A program made the position numbers and the translations under genes. Below, one piece after another: positions 20,533 to 35,500 of a stretch of DNA of 64,000 bases (positions are counted from its first letter, which is position 1; each line of letters begins with the position of its first letter). Under the pieces are notes generated by a model. The model did no database searches. It saw only the letters and a program-made list of their open reading frames with translations, and had not been told where the DNA came from. The stretch comes from Ricordea florida (lineage: Eukaryota > Cnidaria > Anthozoa > Corallimorpharia > Ricordeidae), in assembly GCA_949710005.1 (NCBI GenBank), contig OX453275.1:36401294-36465293 (forward strand). The letters are read 5' to 3'.

Positions 20533-23500
20533 CTGACGAAAAATTGAAAAACATGAGAAAAAAAAACTGAAAAACATGAGCGGATCCAATTAAACTAACA
20601 GGGAATTAAGAGAAATTTAAAGTACACGAGAACTGATTGTTTTAAATTCCTTCGCGTGTTTACATACTGCGCTTGCATGAAAATAAGCAAGAAGTCGGGT
20701 TAGACGAGAAAACCGAGTTTAATAATCTGATACCGGCGAACGCAAATAGGGCCGAATAGGAACTGTATTTCAGTAGAAGAAAAACTTTCCATCTTCTCAT
20801 TCCCCTTATTGCTCGAGCATTTGAGCTAAATAACATATCATACATGTTGTAGTTCAATTTTTTCCTTGGTTCAAATGTTATTTTCCTTTGTTTTGTGGTA
20901 TGGTAATGTATGATAATGACTTTGAAACAGAGGAAAATAAAATTTGAACCAAGGATAAAACTGAACTACAACAGACATGATTAGGTGCCTTTGACAAAAC
21001 TCAGAAACAAATAGATCATATCTTTACTTGTTAGCTTCAGATAATTTTATTTCAGGAAAGTCTTGTTTCTGTAGTGAAAGCGCGGGATATCATGTCAGGG
21101 AAATCATATCATATATCATCATGGGCTAAGGTGATTTACCATACCTGCCATAACTAGGACCACAATCACATTAGCGGAAACCAGCAGAACAGAGACGCCA
21201 ATGCTATCAGCCTTACTACTAACCATCGAATCATCGGCATCTGGAATCCTCAGAAGAAGACCTGTGTTATAATTGACGCACGTTGCCAGAAGTGCTATCA
21301 GCTGCAGCCAGTGTTCAAACGTGTTTTTCATCGGTTGGAAGTGCGCATGCAAAACAGCATATATTCCGGACAAAATGGCGGCTGTTCCAAGATAGATTCT
21401 TCCCTCTGCTCCAAAGTAAACTAAGACTGATGTAAGCACGACTTTACGAACAAGCTCAATCACTTCCCAACACCAGTATTGTGGTTTGTAGTTCTCATAC
21501 AAAAATCTCATTCCGTCTGATATCGCACTGATGCGGTGTTCTTTGTCAGGCATGTTCTTCAAAGATTGTGAGTTGTAAGTGAATTTCCACAGCAGGAAAA
21601 GAGTGACCAAAGGGAACAGAACTGGAAACGCTATTGCTGTGTAGGAAGCGTACAAAAACTTGTGGTACTCTTTAGTGTAACACTGAACCCTGTAGTCAGA
21701 GTACAGGAACCAAGAACAGTCCTGCTGGTCCGAACTGCACAGCTCGTGACAGGACGAGGGTAGAATTTGAAAGATCCGTGTACAGGTTGCTGGGTAGGTT
21801 ACAAACAGAACCAGGAATACCACACGATACAGTTTGACTTTGAGTTCCCGGATCTCTGACTGGCCTTCTATTGAGGTGATATTGTTATTAACGAGTTTAC
21901 GAGCTTGAAAATATCCAATACAGCCGACAACTATTCCTGCGTTTAGTGAAATATACAGAAGAAAGCCAGCCAAAGGATCAAACTGAAAAGAGCTGTTAAA
22001 ACACTCAACTGGTAAAAACTGCAACACATTAAACTGGAAGATATCTGCATAGCTGAGAAGTTTGATCAAAGCAGTTGGCCAACCGACATAGCTGAAAGCC
22101 ATCACAGTACCAGAAGTAACTTGATAAAAACTGATGGTGATTTTAATTCTTGCAAGAAGCGAGTCTGTAGATGATCTTTCGTTTGAGTCTGCATAGCCAC
22201 GAACTTTTATCCAAAACAATGTCAGGATCACAATAATTATTATGAGTCCAACAACTCGTACAATAAGCCACGTGACCGAGGGACATTCATGACAGGATGA
22301 TAGCAGTTTATAAAATCTCTTGTCACAAACAGCACAAAGCGGTCCAGTGTAGCCATGCGCACATAAAGCATCGTGTCCTCCGAGGCATGAATCTGGCAGA
22401 GGACATGGATATGCCCTCGGGAGAGAGTTGTTATATAGAGATGTGTTCATGTCATAGGAATCGTTTAAAATCAACAGCTCATTTGAAAACTTTATATAGG
22501 TTTCTTTATCAAACTCAGATTTCCATTTCCAGTAATAGCCAGGCTTTAAGGTGACGGATTCATTCATACAAAAAATCCCTTTAGTGCATTCCATGCAAAC
22601 ACCAAAGCGATCCAGTCGATAGTGATTGGGTAAACACAGACACCCTTTGAAGTCAGCCCACTGATCCAGTCGAGTACCTAGAAAAAAAATTATGATTGAA
22701 CATCGTTAATTCCGGACTGAACAAACTATCCACGTGGCATAGGGCCAGCAAAGTTTTCGTAAACCTTAAGAAAATCAACTCCTTTCTATTTAGAATTTAG
22801 TATTTTGTATTTTGTAAAGTTGCGCAATCCACTTTATTCTGCAAATTGACTTAATGAAACCCAGTCTATCTATATTTCTCATGTCCAAAGGCAAATGAAA
22901 ATAGACAAATAAAAGCAAATAAATGGACAGATTAAAGAAATTTCATTCTTTCATTACATGAGGGAGTCCAATGTTGATAAACCGTATTGTTTCGTTTTGG
23001 TCTTTTTGTTTACTTTAAGTAATCTAGCTCTCTCCTGTGTTGTTGTTTCACTTTGTTCCTTTCACGGTAAAAAGATAGTTCAGTCATAGCTAAAAACAAT
23101 TTGGACAGTCACCTGAGGAAAAGATGTACTCACATGTGCTCTTTGAACCTGAATAAACTTGGTTGCACGGTTCTTCTGTGGCTCAATGGAGCTTTCGAGC
23201 TATTAATCGAATGGCACTGATTGTTTCGACTTCAGTGTTGGAATTTCTTTTTCAGGATTTGCCTGAGCTAATGGTGAACTATGCATGTTTCGCAGCTCGC
23301 TAAGATTCTCCATCTTCGCGATCAACCTACATTTACTTGTGGTCTTTTTGAAAGGTAACTATGCCTTATCGTCCACCTGGCTGCAATATGCAAGGATTTC
23401 ATTTAAATACCTAACCTGTTGGACATGCTATGCAGTCGTTTTCGTTCTTTCCGGGAGACATCTGCGGACTGACGTATTTTCCATTGGGACAACTCTTGCA

Positions 23501-26500
23501 GCCAATTACATCATCACTGTGAGATTTAAAGGCGAAGACGTCCTGAAAAAAGCCACCTAAAAAAAGAAAATAAAATACTCTATAGAGAAGCGTTAAAAAG
23601 TCTTGGTGGTGGCGCTCCGTTCTTTTCTTATGCCAACTCTGTCTTCTTAGAGTTTTTCAAGTTCTTTTGGCCAGAAATCATATCACTTCTAGTCGACTCT
23701 TTGAATAAAGAGAATTCCAATACAAACTTTTAAACAGAATCCTGTACACAAACAAAATGCTGTTTAAGTTTAAAAAAGTCGATTCTCTATTATGCGACTT
23801 CTGTGAAAAGGAGGTAGAGACCATAGAACATCTCTTCTTCTATTGTACTATAACTGCTAGCTTTGAGATCAAGGATGTTCTTCTCGGAGTTTTAGATACG
23901 AGTAATACAAGCATCTTAATCATTCACATTTTGAAAGTAAATCTTTTATTTATCGCTGTAAGTGAAATAAAATTTAAGATTTAATCTAATATTAAGATTG
24001 CTTGTCGATAAAAAACAAGATCCATTACCACGACAAAAAATGGAAAACCTTAATGCCATTAGTTACCATGTTATCCTAATGTTCGTTTTCTATAATTCCC
24101 GTACACTCTATCAATATCTTTTTATTTATTTCAATTTGTTAGGTAATTCTTGGTCTGTAGTGACTAGTGTAGTACAGTATAGTTTTTTCGCTGTAGTTCG
24201 TATTTAAGGAAATTAATGTAAGTAATTGTAAACTCTGTACCGTTTTGTACGATTTTGTACTATACACCTGTAAAGAAAAAAAATGCAAAAAACTATGTCT
24301 TATTCCATAAGGATTTGTATAAATGACTACAAACGTATTACCGCTATACGCGCACATCGGACCCAAAATGGGGCTAGAAATCGAGCTGAGGTAAAGTTTA
24401 ACAGAATCAGTTACGATTTAAGCTGACGGAACGTAATAGGAGCCACTTAACACTGTTGATTTTCATGCACTTTCGGAAACCTTAAGTGCCCGGCTAAAGC
24501 ATCACAGTCGAATTAGTCACGACCACAGCTAGTTCCACATTCCTGATTAATCAGCATGCCTCGTCAAGTCCCTTGTGATTTACTACCTTGAGTGATACAA
24601 GTTTTGTGTTGTGGAATTAAATCGTGTTCCTGTAGTCCAAGCGAGCTTTTTAAAGAACACCTAGCAAGACTATTCTAACGTTAGTCTTATTCTGAACCCT
24701 TTGCAAAGGAGAGGCTAGCAGGTTTAGAGAATAACACAAGCGATCAGGCTTACTCTCACAGCTATTTAGCTATTTAGAAACCTTTAATAATTTACAGTTA
24801 AACATTTACAGTTAAAGATCGAGTGCTGATTCGCACCTGCAGGGCAATCGTAACACTGTCCGCCAGCCATGTACTGGCCGCGGAGACAAGCTGTACAGGT
24901 TTGAGAACTCCTGTGGAGTTTGCCGTCATCATCAACATTCCATGAAGAGACGAAACAGGAATAACCTTCGTACGACAACACATCACCAGTTTCAGCAAAC
25001 ACGGTCAGTCTTTGGGCTTTATCCATTGGCGCGCTTTGAAATTAAATAAACATGATGAGGTCATGACTTGTTCTTGACTTAACAGAAAGGTGATACGAAA
25101 ACAAAACAGTGGTCTAACAGTGGGTCAGTATATACGATCTGGATTTGGATTCGTCGTCCGAGATTAAACGGATTGTGAAGCATCAAAGAAACCGATGAGT
25201 TTACTCTGGATAACTAGAGGATTCATCAGTTCCTTTGATGAGCCGTAATCCAGATCTAGATCATTCCAAAAGAACGCCCGCTAATTAAATTTATAAATAA
25301 ATAATGAATAAATTAATAAATAACCAAAATTATAGCTTTCACCAGTACCACATCCACTACAAAGCTACTTGTCCACTGTTGCCTGATTAAAATGGAATTT
25401 GGAAGTGTTGGGTTTTTATGGAGGGAAGAAAATTGGAGAACCGGGGAGGAAATCCTCAAAAAAAGAGCCATTAACAAACTCAACCCACGTGGAATCATGG
25501 GAATGGATCCAGATCACAGAGGTAAGCAGTGGACTCACCAATGTTCCAACTCTGTTTGTTATATGACAGGCAGTCTGCAGCATATAAACTGCTCTGTGTA
25601 TCTGTTTGTTATATGACAGGCAGTCTGCATATAGACTGCTCTGTTTATCGATCTTTCTGCCTCATTTCCTCGACGCAGTGAAGCAAAAATCATAATAATA
25701 ATAATGACCTTTTTTGAGTGTCAACTGTATCTAGTACAACATCTTGAAATGACCATTTTTCAAGTTTCAAAATCGCCTGGAGAAATTTGGAATGAAATGC
25801 AAACAGAAACAAGAAGAAAATTATACATTACGAAATGAAAACAAGCCGGCTGCCAGCAATACAGAGGGAAGGCAAGTTTGTTTTTTGTTTTACTTAACGC
25901 CGTGTTTTTTGCTTATTAAGCTCCCCACTGCAACCAATCTATTACATCCTTTCAAACATTCTGTTGACGTCCGTGCTAGAACTGGTGAGAGGTCGTGATA
26001 TCAATTGGATACTTCCTTAAGCTGCCATTTGGTTATTAAACCCCACAAAACTAAATTACGACTCCTGGAAATCCTCGTCACGCTTGAGGAGTTATGGAAA
26101 TAGAACAAAAATAGAATGGTACCCAGGACCCTGTCAGTGAACGTTGTAAAGATGTAAAGTGTAAGTGAAATCTATAACCGCTGAGCATAATTTGTCAAAC
26201 TTACAACGTTATCTCTAACTGAGAGCTTTTGGGCAGTGACGTGGTTAATATGATGCTGATTTTGGTGTTAATCAGATTCCTAAGCAAATTTCAGAAAGTC
26301 AGCACATTTCATTCATTATTTATTACAGCTCATATGGCTCAAAATAATAACAGCTTAAAGTTAACACGCTATATTATATCAAGAGAAAATGAGGTAAGAG
26401 AACGCATTCCATACTGGGTTCTGTTATTATTTTTAGATCAAGAAACTATTTTAACTGACCAATGGCTGATGTCCTTCTCATCACGTGGTGGTAATTTCAA

Positions 26501-29500
26501 TGCGCTATGGGGATCTTGTGTCGTTTGACTTCGACTTTCCACTTGCGGTATTGGGAAACCGCGCAGCTATGGAACGAGATATAAATAGATTCCGCCCTAA
26601 AAATGAATTCTGTCCCCTCATCATATCAGACGCGTTATGCTCTCTTTCCTCATTTTCTCTTGATTAGACACCTTATTCCATGAAATTTTCGCGACACGTT
26701 TATTTCGCGATTTTGATGTGCACATATTTTGCGACGCTTAAATTTCGCGATTTTGCGGAAATTTTATATTTTGAACTACTTTAATTTCGCGTTTTTGAGT
26801 AAAACACAATGTACAGTTCATTGGCAACCTTATTTAAAATGTCCTTGAATTTCATAAAACGTCAGTAACAACAATATAGTTCTCACAATGTCCACAAGCA
26901 GTTCATGCTTGCATGTGAATTATTGTTCTTGAGTCAAAAGACCACCACAACCCTTTACAATAAAAATTCGACATTATGTGAGCCATTTAATTTTCGCGTC
27001 AAGTTATCTTTGCGACACTAATTGTTCGCGTCACTTTAATTTCGCGGTATTGTTTTTGTATCGCGAAATTCGCGAAATTAGCGTGTGGCGAAAATTTCAT
27101 GTAATAAGGTACATACAATGTCTTCAGACTCGGTGAGTCATCAAACGTTCCTTCTTCAATGGTTTCCACAGGATTATTCATAAGACGCCTGCAGACGAAA
27201 TCAATATCAATGTAATGTAATGAGGTCAGTTATGGCTGTGATACAAGGACATCTATGGGCGATAGGGACAACAAGAAAAAAAGCAATGGAAATTGTTTAA
27301 ATAAACATGATTTAAGAAACTGTAATGGTCGTACTGCATTTGAATGATAAGTTAGGGTGCCAATTAGAGTTATCGAACAAAGTGAAAATTAACAATTTTT
27401 GGATCCGAAGGGGAGTGTTATATCATCCTCTGTGTTTTGCACGAAACTTTATTTCATAATAAAGTCCAAAAATATGCACTTAAAAAACCAAGTAAGTTCC
27501 CCTCTTGCTCAGGACGAAATGTACTTCAATTCCCCTACGACAGAGCAACTGGAATTTTTTTATACTTACACATCTCGAAGATTGAAAGCTCCGGCGAAGG
27601 TTTGTTTATTGACTACCCTGATTAGGTTATCATCTGCATACCTTGGTAAAAAGGAACATTTTCGATGAATTATTTATTCTAATTCAATGAAGCAAGAGAT
27701 TGAAGCCACAGATTTGGGTAAGTTGAAGTTAGACGCGACATGTCATCATGGTCATAATGATAATCTAGCATGGATAAAAATCCATGTTGCTTACAGTATA
27801 CTGACTGGTTATAGTTGGTATTGCTTATGAACTTACAAATACTGCAGTCTATCACGGATCTCTGGTTGTGGCAGCTGTGTGAGCCTGTTTTGTGATACTG
27901 AGCTGTTAAAAGAGCGATGAACATTTATATTAAAGGGACTTATAGTTTTTCACTTTGATAATATTTGCATTGAAAATGACTTTTCGAATGAATGAGTACA
28001 ACCTAAATTAAAGGCGTTTGGCCTATCCCTAGAATTTTCAGGTATGAGTTTCTTCTATAAAACGGTAAACAGTCAATTTTCAACAAGTAACGCTAAAGTT
28101 ACTAACATGCAGTTTGCCAAAAAAGATATCAACATTGCGCTTTTTAACACTTTATGAAAAATTTTGAATCTCAGGATTCATTCGATTTGGATTCAGATTT
28201 TCAAAACCTAAATCCAGATTTTGAAATCGAACACAAAATCCGAGAAAGGATCTAGCCCCACCGAAATCCTTTCTGGATATGTATTTCAATTAAGAAATCC
28301 AAAATTGGGTTTAATTGATTTGCTTCTTTGAGTTCATTGGTGAAAATCGGAAGACGGATTCGCAAATGAGCAGCGGTCCTATGCACGCGCACTTTCATGC
28401 AGTAGATACGAAACCGATGCTCACGAGAACCATTTTGCGAATATGTTTTCGGATTTTTCCAAACGAACGCAAATGTGATAAATCTGTAAAAAGATTTAAG
28501 ATTTGTGTTCGTTTGCAAAATCTAGGTTTGGACTTTCAAAATCTAAATCCGCAGTTCCCAATCAACTCGGCACCCTCACTGCTTGGCTCAAAAAGAGTCA
28601 GGATGCTTTGCGGCCAACCTGTTTTCCAGATTCTAAAATCCAGAAAACTACCAAATGGAAGTAATCCAGCTCTGATTTCCGATTAATAAATATAGAATAT
28701 CTGATTTTCAGACTATAGTTAACCCGATATTTGAAATCAGAAATCACAAATCACAAATCAGAATTCCGAAACCAGAATTCAGAATTCACAAATCAGAAAC
28801 TAGAAATCGTAAATCAGAAATCAGAAGTCGAAATTTCTGAAAATGAGAAATTTAAGATTGAGAAATCAGAAATCTAAAACTGGATTTCCGAAATGCCACC
28901 TGAAATATCCAATTCCGTTATTCTCGGTTTATCTCAGTTTGCGATGTCAACATTGCAAAAATGAATCGGAAAACTCTTCAAAATTTCCCTGCCGGGGATG
29001 GGTATAGATACGCGTTTACTTCCGGTCGTACCTTTAAGCCTGACCCCACCCCAGCAAGCGAAATTATTTCCCCTCTACGGGAGGAGGAGACATAATCATA
29101 CCCATTTCGCGCCAAAATCGTCACGTGAGGGCATTTCGCACCAAAGGAGAGTTTTTACGTAATTTCTTTGTGTGCAGTCGAACACTTCCACCAAAATGGA
29201 CAACTGCGAGATAAAGTTCGGCGAGTTGACTCGCCCCGTGGCTACGAAGAATGTTACTATAAGTGCTCTTGTGGCACTTTTCGAATCCATTACGCCCAAA
29301 CATGCTGGCTACGTGGTCTTTCCGGCGCGTACGTTTTTGCAGATGAAAATAAATAGTTTCCTCAACTGACCTCAACTGACCTCAACTGGAACGTTTCGGC
29401 GTATATGAATTGGACGTTAGTCGAGTTAGCGAGATCAGAAACGCGAAGCGAAATTACGAATCCTCCTCCTTAACCCCTAAAGAAGCAATGGTACTCATCT

Positions 29501-32500
29501 TGTGGTTGTAGAGCAGCTAACAATAAAGCTATAAAGAATATTCGATTCAATAATGTTTTCGAAAAGTTGCTAGAATATGCTTTCTGCCGTTCCTTTCCCT
29601 CCCTCCCCCACTAAGTTTATTTTAATCATAAGTGCAAAATATTCACCCCTCCCCCGCTTAAAAGAGGGGTACCGGAAGTAAACGCATATTTATACCCACC
29701 CCCGGTAGGGAAATTTTGAAGAGTTTTGCGATTCATTTTTGCAATATTGACATCGCAAACTGAGATAAACCGAGAATAACGGAATTGGATATTACAGGTG
29801 GCATTTCGGAAATCCAGTTTTAGAATTCTGATTTCTCAATTTTAAATTTCACGTTTTCAGAAATTTCGACTTCTGAGTTCTGATTTACGATTTCTGGTTT
29901 CTGATTTGTGAATTCTGAATTCTGGTTTCTGAATTCTGAATTCTGGTTTCGGAATTCTGATTTCTGTTTTCTGATTTCTGATTTCAAATATCGAGTTAAC
30001 TATAGTCTGAAAATCAGATATTCTATATTTATTAATCGGAAATCAGAGCTGAATTACTTCCATTTTGTAGTTTTCTGGATATTAGAATCTGGAAAACAGG
30101 TTGGCCGCAAAGCATCCTGACTAAAAAGGGTTCAAACGCAATGTGTTTTTCTACAACGTATATCATACGTCATCATGGAATTGGCCATAATCGATGTCAT
30201 GTGATATACAACACAGCAACTTAAGAACAAAAAGATATTTAATATAGGTCTCGTTTAGGGAACAACACAGGTACATTTCTACCTTAAACATAACCACTGG
30301 AATAGTATATATATTGTCTTGTTTTGCTTTATGACTACTCACAATAGTGCCAAGTAGCCCAGATTCTCTACAGTGGTCTTTTGTATTATTGTCAGTTTAT
30401 TGTTTGAGCAATTCCTGAATCATACAAATTAAATGAGTGTCAAAAATGGAAACCTCAAGAAATTAATAAGTATTCAGCTTGCGTCTAAACATCACAATAT
30501 TTAGTATATTTATACCAATATAGTAAATGTGGTATTATCATATTTAATCACCATTTAAGTAAATGAAAGTAAGCAACACTGTCGGTTGCCAAGATAAGAC
30601 CTGAAAGGCTTGCTTGAACGGGATTCGAACCCATGACTTTGCGATACTCTAACCAACTGAGCTATCAAGCCAACTAGGAGCTGGTCATTTGTGAGTTCGC
30701 ACCATACCCGTAGAAGATGAAGAATGTATATATGTGTAAATCTCATGTATCAAGTTCACATATGAAATTTTCATACTTTATAATTATACATTCAAAATAG
30801 TACCATGCATACCAAAGAGTCCCGTTTTCCCTAATTCTTGATCGTAATGGGATCTTGATATCGGTTCTTCTTGATTGAACAACTCGAAAATAGAGCGAGT
30901 TCCCTCCCAGGGTTTGTTTGCATTATTAACTTCATTACTCTCCGGTAATTTGGCAATTTCTCTATAGATACAATTATTTCGGCGCTAACAACACCTTAGC
31001 TGCATGTCCAGATTATTGTATGCATGCCATGAATTGTTACAAATGAATAATTAAATAAATAGCGTTTTAGTTCTGCAATTCACATGTTCTGTTTTTGAAA
31101 TACCAGCCAGTAGAATACAACAAGTTAGAAAATTAGAAACGTTTTTTTAAATACAATAACATCATTCTCCTAAATCAAATCGAGCCGTACACTACGTACA
31201 GTTCTAAGGTTTATGATCTATTGATAACTCAAGAAAAAGACATCTTACAAGTGTTGCAGAAACTGCTTCAAACGCAGCAAAGATGAAGGCAATTTCTCCA
31301 TATTATTATCTGCAAGATCTCTAGCAAAAGAAGAAAACGTTGTTAGAGCAACATAAAAATGTTCAGATAAAACGTTTTGCCATTATTCTATTGTAGTAGT
31401 AGTAACAATCTTTTATTAGGAAGCTCCATCACTAAAAGTGGTTTACATAGAGGTCCTAATACTAGATACATACTATATAATGAACAATTAAAATCTATAA
31501 ATTAGAGCTAAAACCAAAATAAATAAATATTTACAACATATACACTACAGAGATTAAAAAAAAATTAAAAATAATTAATTATAAAAAAAAAAAAAAATGC
31601 AGAAAAAAGACACTTCTTAAAAATTGGCAAACTTACTGAATTTCTTACAGCTCTCTCTAACTCATTGAAGTCTTTGAAACAGTGGTACCGTGAACGTTGT
31701 TTTCCCCAATTGTATCGGATTTTGGGGAGCTTTATAGTATCTTTATTGCGAGTATTGTATGAGTGCATATCACTCTTTCTTACAATGTCCAAGGATTGAT
31801 TGAGTTGGCCATTAATACACTTGTATGCATATATACATCGATGACATTTCCTACGTTCTTCGAGATTCAGCCATCTCAAGACTGTTAATGCATCAGTGGA
31901 TGAGGATTGAAGTGATCTATCTAATATCAACTTAGCTGCTTTGTTTTGCAGAATTTGCAATTCTTTCATTAGTGAGACATTGTCCTTGTCACCCCAGACT
32001 AAATCAGCATAATCAAAAATAGGTAGCACTAAACTGTTATAAAAAAGTAACCGGGCATTATAAGGTAAAAAATACTTAATCCTACGTAAAAGACCAAGGT
32101 TCTTATTAACCTTAGATGAAATATACTCAACATGGTCGAACCATGTAAAAGTTGAGGACAATATAACTCCCAAGTATTTAAAACTAGTTACAGAATTTAT
32201 ATCAGCGTCAAAAATAGATAATGAGAAAGAGGAAATACTAGCAAGTTTCCTATTACTGCCTATAATCATGGATTTTGTCTTAGTAAGATTTAAAGTTAGC
32301 TTATTCCCATGTAGCCACTGAGCAACTTTCAAGAGATCATCATTCAGTGCCTCTTCTAACAGGTGTGGCTCCTTAGCAAAGTAATACAGGACCGTGTCAT
32401 CAGCATACAAAGTCACCTTGCAATTCTTTATAGCCAGAGGAAGATCATTAATATAAACCAAGAAGAGAAGCGGTCCTAGAATACTCCCCTGTGGCACCCC

Positions 32501-35500
32501 AAAGGTCACCGGGAGAGGGTCAGACACTGCATCACCACAGGCAGTCCGCTGTTTACGATGACTCAGGTAAGACTTGAACCACTGTAGGGTACTGGACGAG
32601 ACGCCGGTAGCCGACAACTTAGACAGCAAGATGTTATGGTCAACGGTATCGAATGTCTTGGTCAAATCTAAGAACACTGCACCACACAGATCTCCACTCT
32701 CCATGTGCAATAAGACCTCATCTGCAAAACTGGTGAGAGCTGAAGTTGTAGACAGCTTGGGACGGAAGCCAAATTGTTCGCTTGAAATGAGGTTACTTGA
32801 ATTAAGAAAGTCATAGAATTGAGAATGGACGACTTTTTCCAGAATTTTACTCATTGTTGGCAGAATAGAAATTGGGCGATAATTTGACGCATTTGTCCTA
32901 TCTCCAGTTTTGAAAAGTGCAGCCACTTTCGAGCATTTCCATATTTCAGGAAAATTGCCAGTGCGAATAGAGAGATTCAATAACTTGGTGATCGAGGGAC
33001 AAATAGCACACGCACCACACTTTAAAAGTCTCGCACTGATGTTATCCAAGCCAATAGCTTTATTTGTCTTTAGAGAAAGCAGATGCTTGAGTACTGTTTC
33101 CTCATCAACTTCGTTTAGCGAGAAAGACTGTAATTTCGTGGCCGATCTGACTGGGAACATAGCAGCAGCTTATATTTTATTTGCAAGACTTCTGCCAATG
33201 GATGCGAAATAACAGTTGAGCACGGATGCAATAGAGGCTGGAGTGGTGTATTCAACACCATCAACCACGATACATTGTGGGCTCGAGGATTTTGTCTTAC
33301 GCGAAGACACCTCATTCATCGCCTGCCAGATCTTCCCTGAATCTCCTTTTGCCTCTAGAATCAAGTCACAATAATACTTGGATTTAGCTGCCTTGACTTC
33401 GCGATTGACCCTATTTCTTAGCTTCCTATAGCAAGCCCAGTGAAAAACAGAATTGGTTTTCACAGCTTTACGATGGTGAAAATCACGATCCTTCATTGCT
33501 TCGCTGATTTTGTAAATAGGCGTACAGAGATTTTTCAATCACCATAATTGTTCTAATTACGAATTGTTCGGACTTTCAAATACATTTTATTTAGGATTTT
33601 TTTTTATTTGTAAACCAAAAGAAATGTCCAAAAATATTATTTCCAACTTACAAGACTCGGAGCATCTGTAAGTCTTCCAATGCGGAATAATGAAGGCTTG
33701 ATATTTGATTCCCTTTCAAAATCCTGTCAATTTAATTACTGCGATTTTCATAATTCTGCGAACTCCCGCGTTCAATTTCCAACCGTCAACTGGCGTCTTT
33801 GCTTCCGTCAATCAAACTTCGGATGTCGCTCGAATGGCAGTCGAACAGTTTCCGAAGCATTGACTCCGCCCAGCTGGATCAACACACGTGTGACGGCGAA
33901 GATGGCGGACTCTCTTGATGTCAGTTCTAGTTTGGCCGATTCAGAGTCTTTTGATGATGTAGCGATTGAAGTACCACACATAGAAGATACACAAATCATA
34001 GATCAAACTGATGACCAGGTAAGAAATTAAAAATTGATATTGTAAGTTGAAGTAAAAGTGAAAAGATCTCGACTGTTGTCTTGTCGCATCGGATTGCGAT
34101 TTCTTGGTCTTCCCCTCGTTTCTCTCGCACGGGCGTCTTCAACTCCTCCTGTTTCCCGGTAAATTCTAAGCACTTTGTGTACAAATGTTTTGCCCAGGGA
34201 TAAAATATCGCAAATATCACTAGGAGAAACACGGTGGGTAATATTCAGGCGAATAATTCGCCATCGAAAAGAAGAGCCGAACTTACGTGGCATTTTCTTT
34301 CAATGGCGGATGGTCGACCTGGACTCGGAAAATTTTCGGAAGTTTGATTGACGGAAGAAAAGACGCCAGTTGGCGGTTGGAAATTGAACGCGGGAGTTCG
34401 CAGAATTATGAAAATCGCAGTAACAGTAATCTCTATGTTAATTCTAGAAGACGTATTAACTATGTAAAAGAGGAAAGTAAGAAATAACTCCATTTATTTC
34501 ACCATAGAAAACCTGCAACCAAAAAAGAGACAAACTTACAAAAATTCGAGGCTCTTTATGGGACGAAATATTTCTGCGCTAATATTTGTCAGCTCATTGT
34601 CATCTAAGAACCTGCAAAATAGATACAAAGATACTTTTTATCTTATACTTGATATGTGGCAGATTTTTTGCTTTAAATAAACTAACTAAATATTCAACAA
34701 AAAATGCATTTCATGGCAATGTAACTGTGATATTCCAGCTAACAGTTCGTTCCATTGTACACCATTAATGGATGAATAAGCAGAAATCGTCAACTTACAA
34801 TCTAAGTAAATGGGGCACATGAGTAAATGTTCCATCTTCCAAGACTGAGATTGTGTTGCTTGTCAAATACCTGATGATCCCCAATTGAAAAATAAATTCA
34901 TATTACTGCGCTTTCCGACTTAAAGCACATTCTCACTAAATTAAAGATAACATAACCGTAAATTCATACATTTGTATAATATGTTACCCATGATAAACTT
35001 ATCAGAGAGCAACAACCCAAATGTATATGAGCTAGAATTTCAGTGGGAGTCAGTGGAGTAGAATATCCTCTGATGAGGCCTTTGAGCATGATATATTTTA
35101 GTAGTTTTACAGTGCGACTAATCGAAGCAAGGCCAACAAAACAAATTTTCAGATAATTTATCCAATCGTGACGTCTATCTAACCAATTAAATCTCTACAA
35201 ATATGTTATATTTCGCTTAAAATGCATATAATTTGCTCTATAACTGTACATAACATATCAAGATTGAAAAAGAATCACTTTAGTCGGTAGAAAGTCGCCA
35301 CAAGTCCGCTGTTCTGTGTCAAAACAGACATTTAATATTTGTATGAACATTTATTTTTGTGGTCTTTGTTCGAGAAGTCGAGCTGTAATCCGGGTTTTGT
35401 ATATTGGAGATTCCGAGACACAGTCGGTGGCCAAATATTCGATCAGTTCTCCAACGTCCCAACCACTAACCCCTCCCACAGAGGGGGGGGGGGATTGTTG

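Noticed and set aside
22297-22554. Plus-strand frame opposite the copy B membrane exon, and its twin at 16478-16786 (minus)
   Set aside because: Both are antisense shadows of the conserved membrane exon; they look conserved only because the exon is.
33680-34030. Plus-strand 116-residue frame over the Tc1/mariner-like element
   Set aside because: It overlaps an LRR exon of the other strand and the TIR; antisense chance frame.
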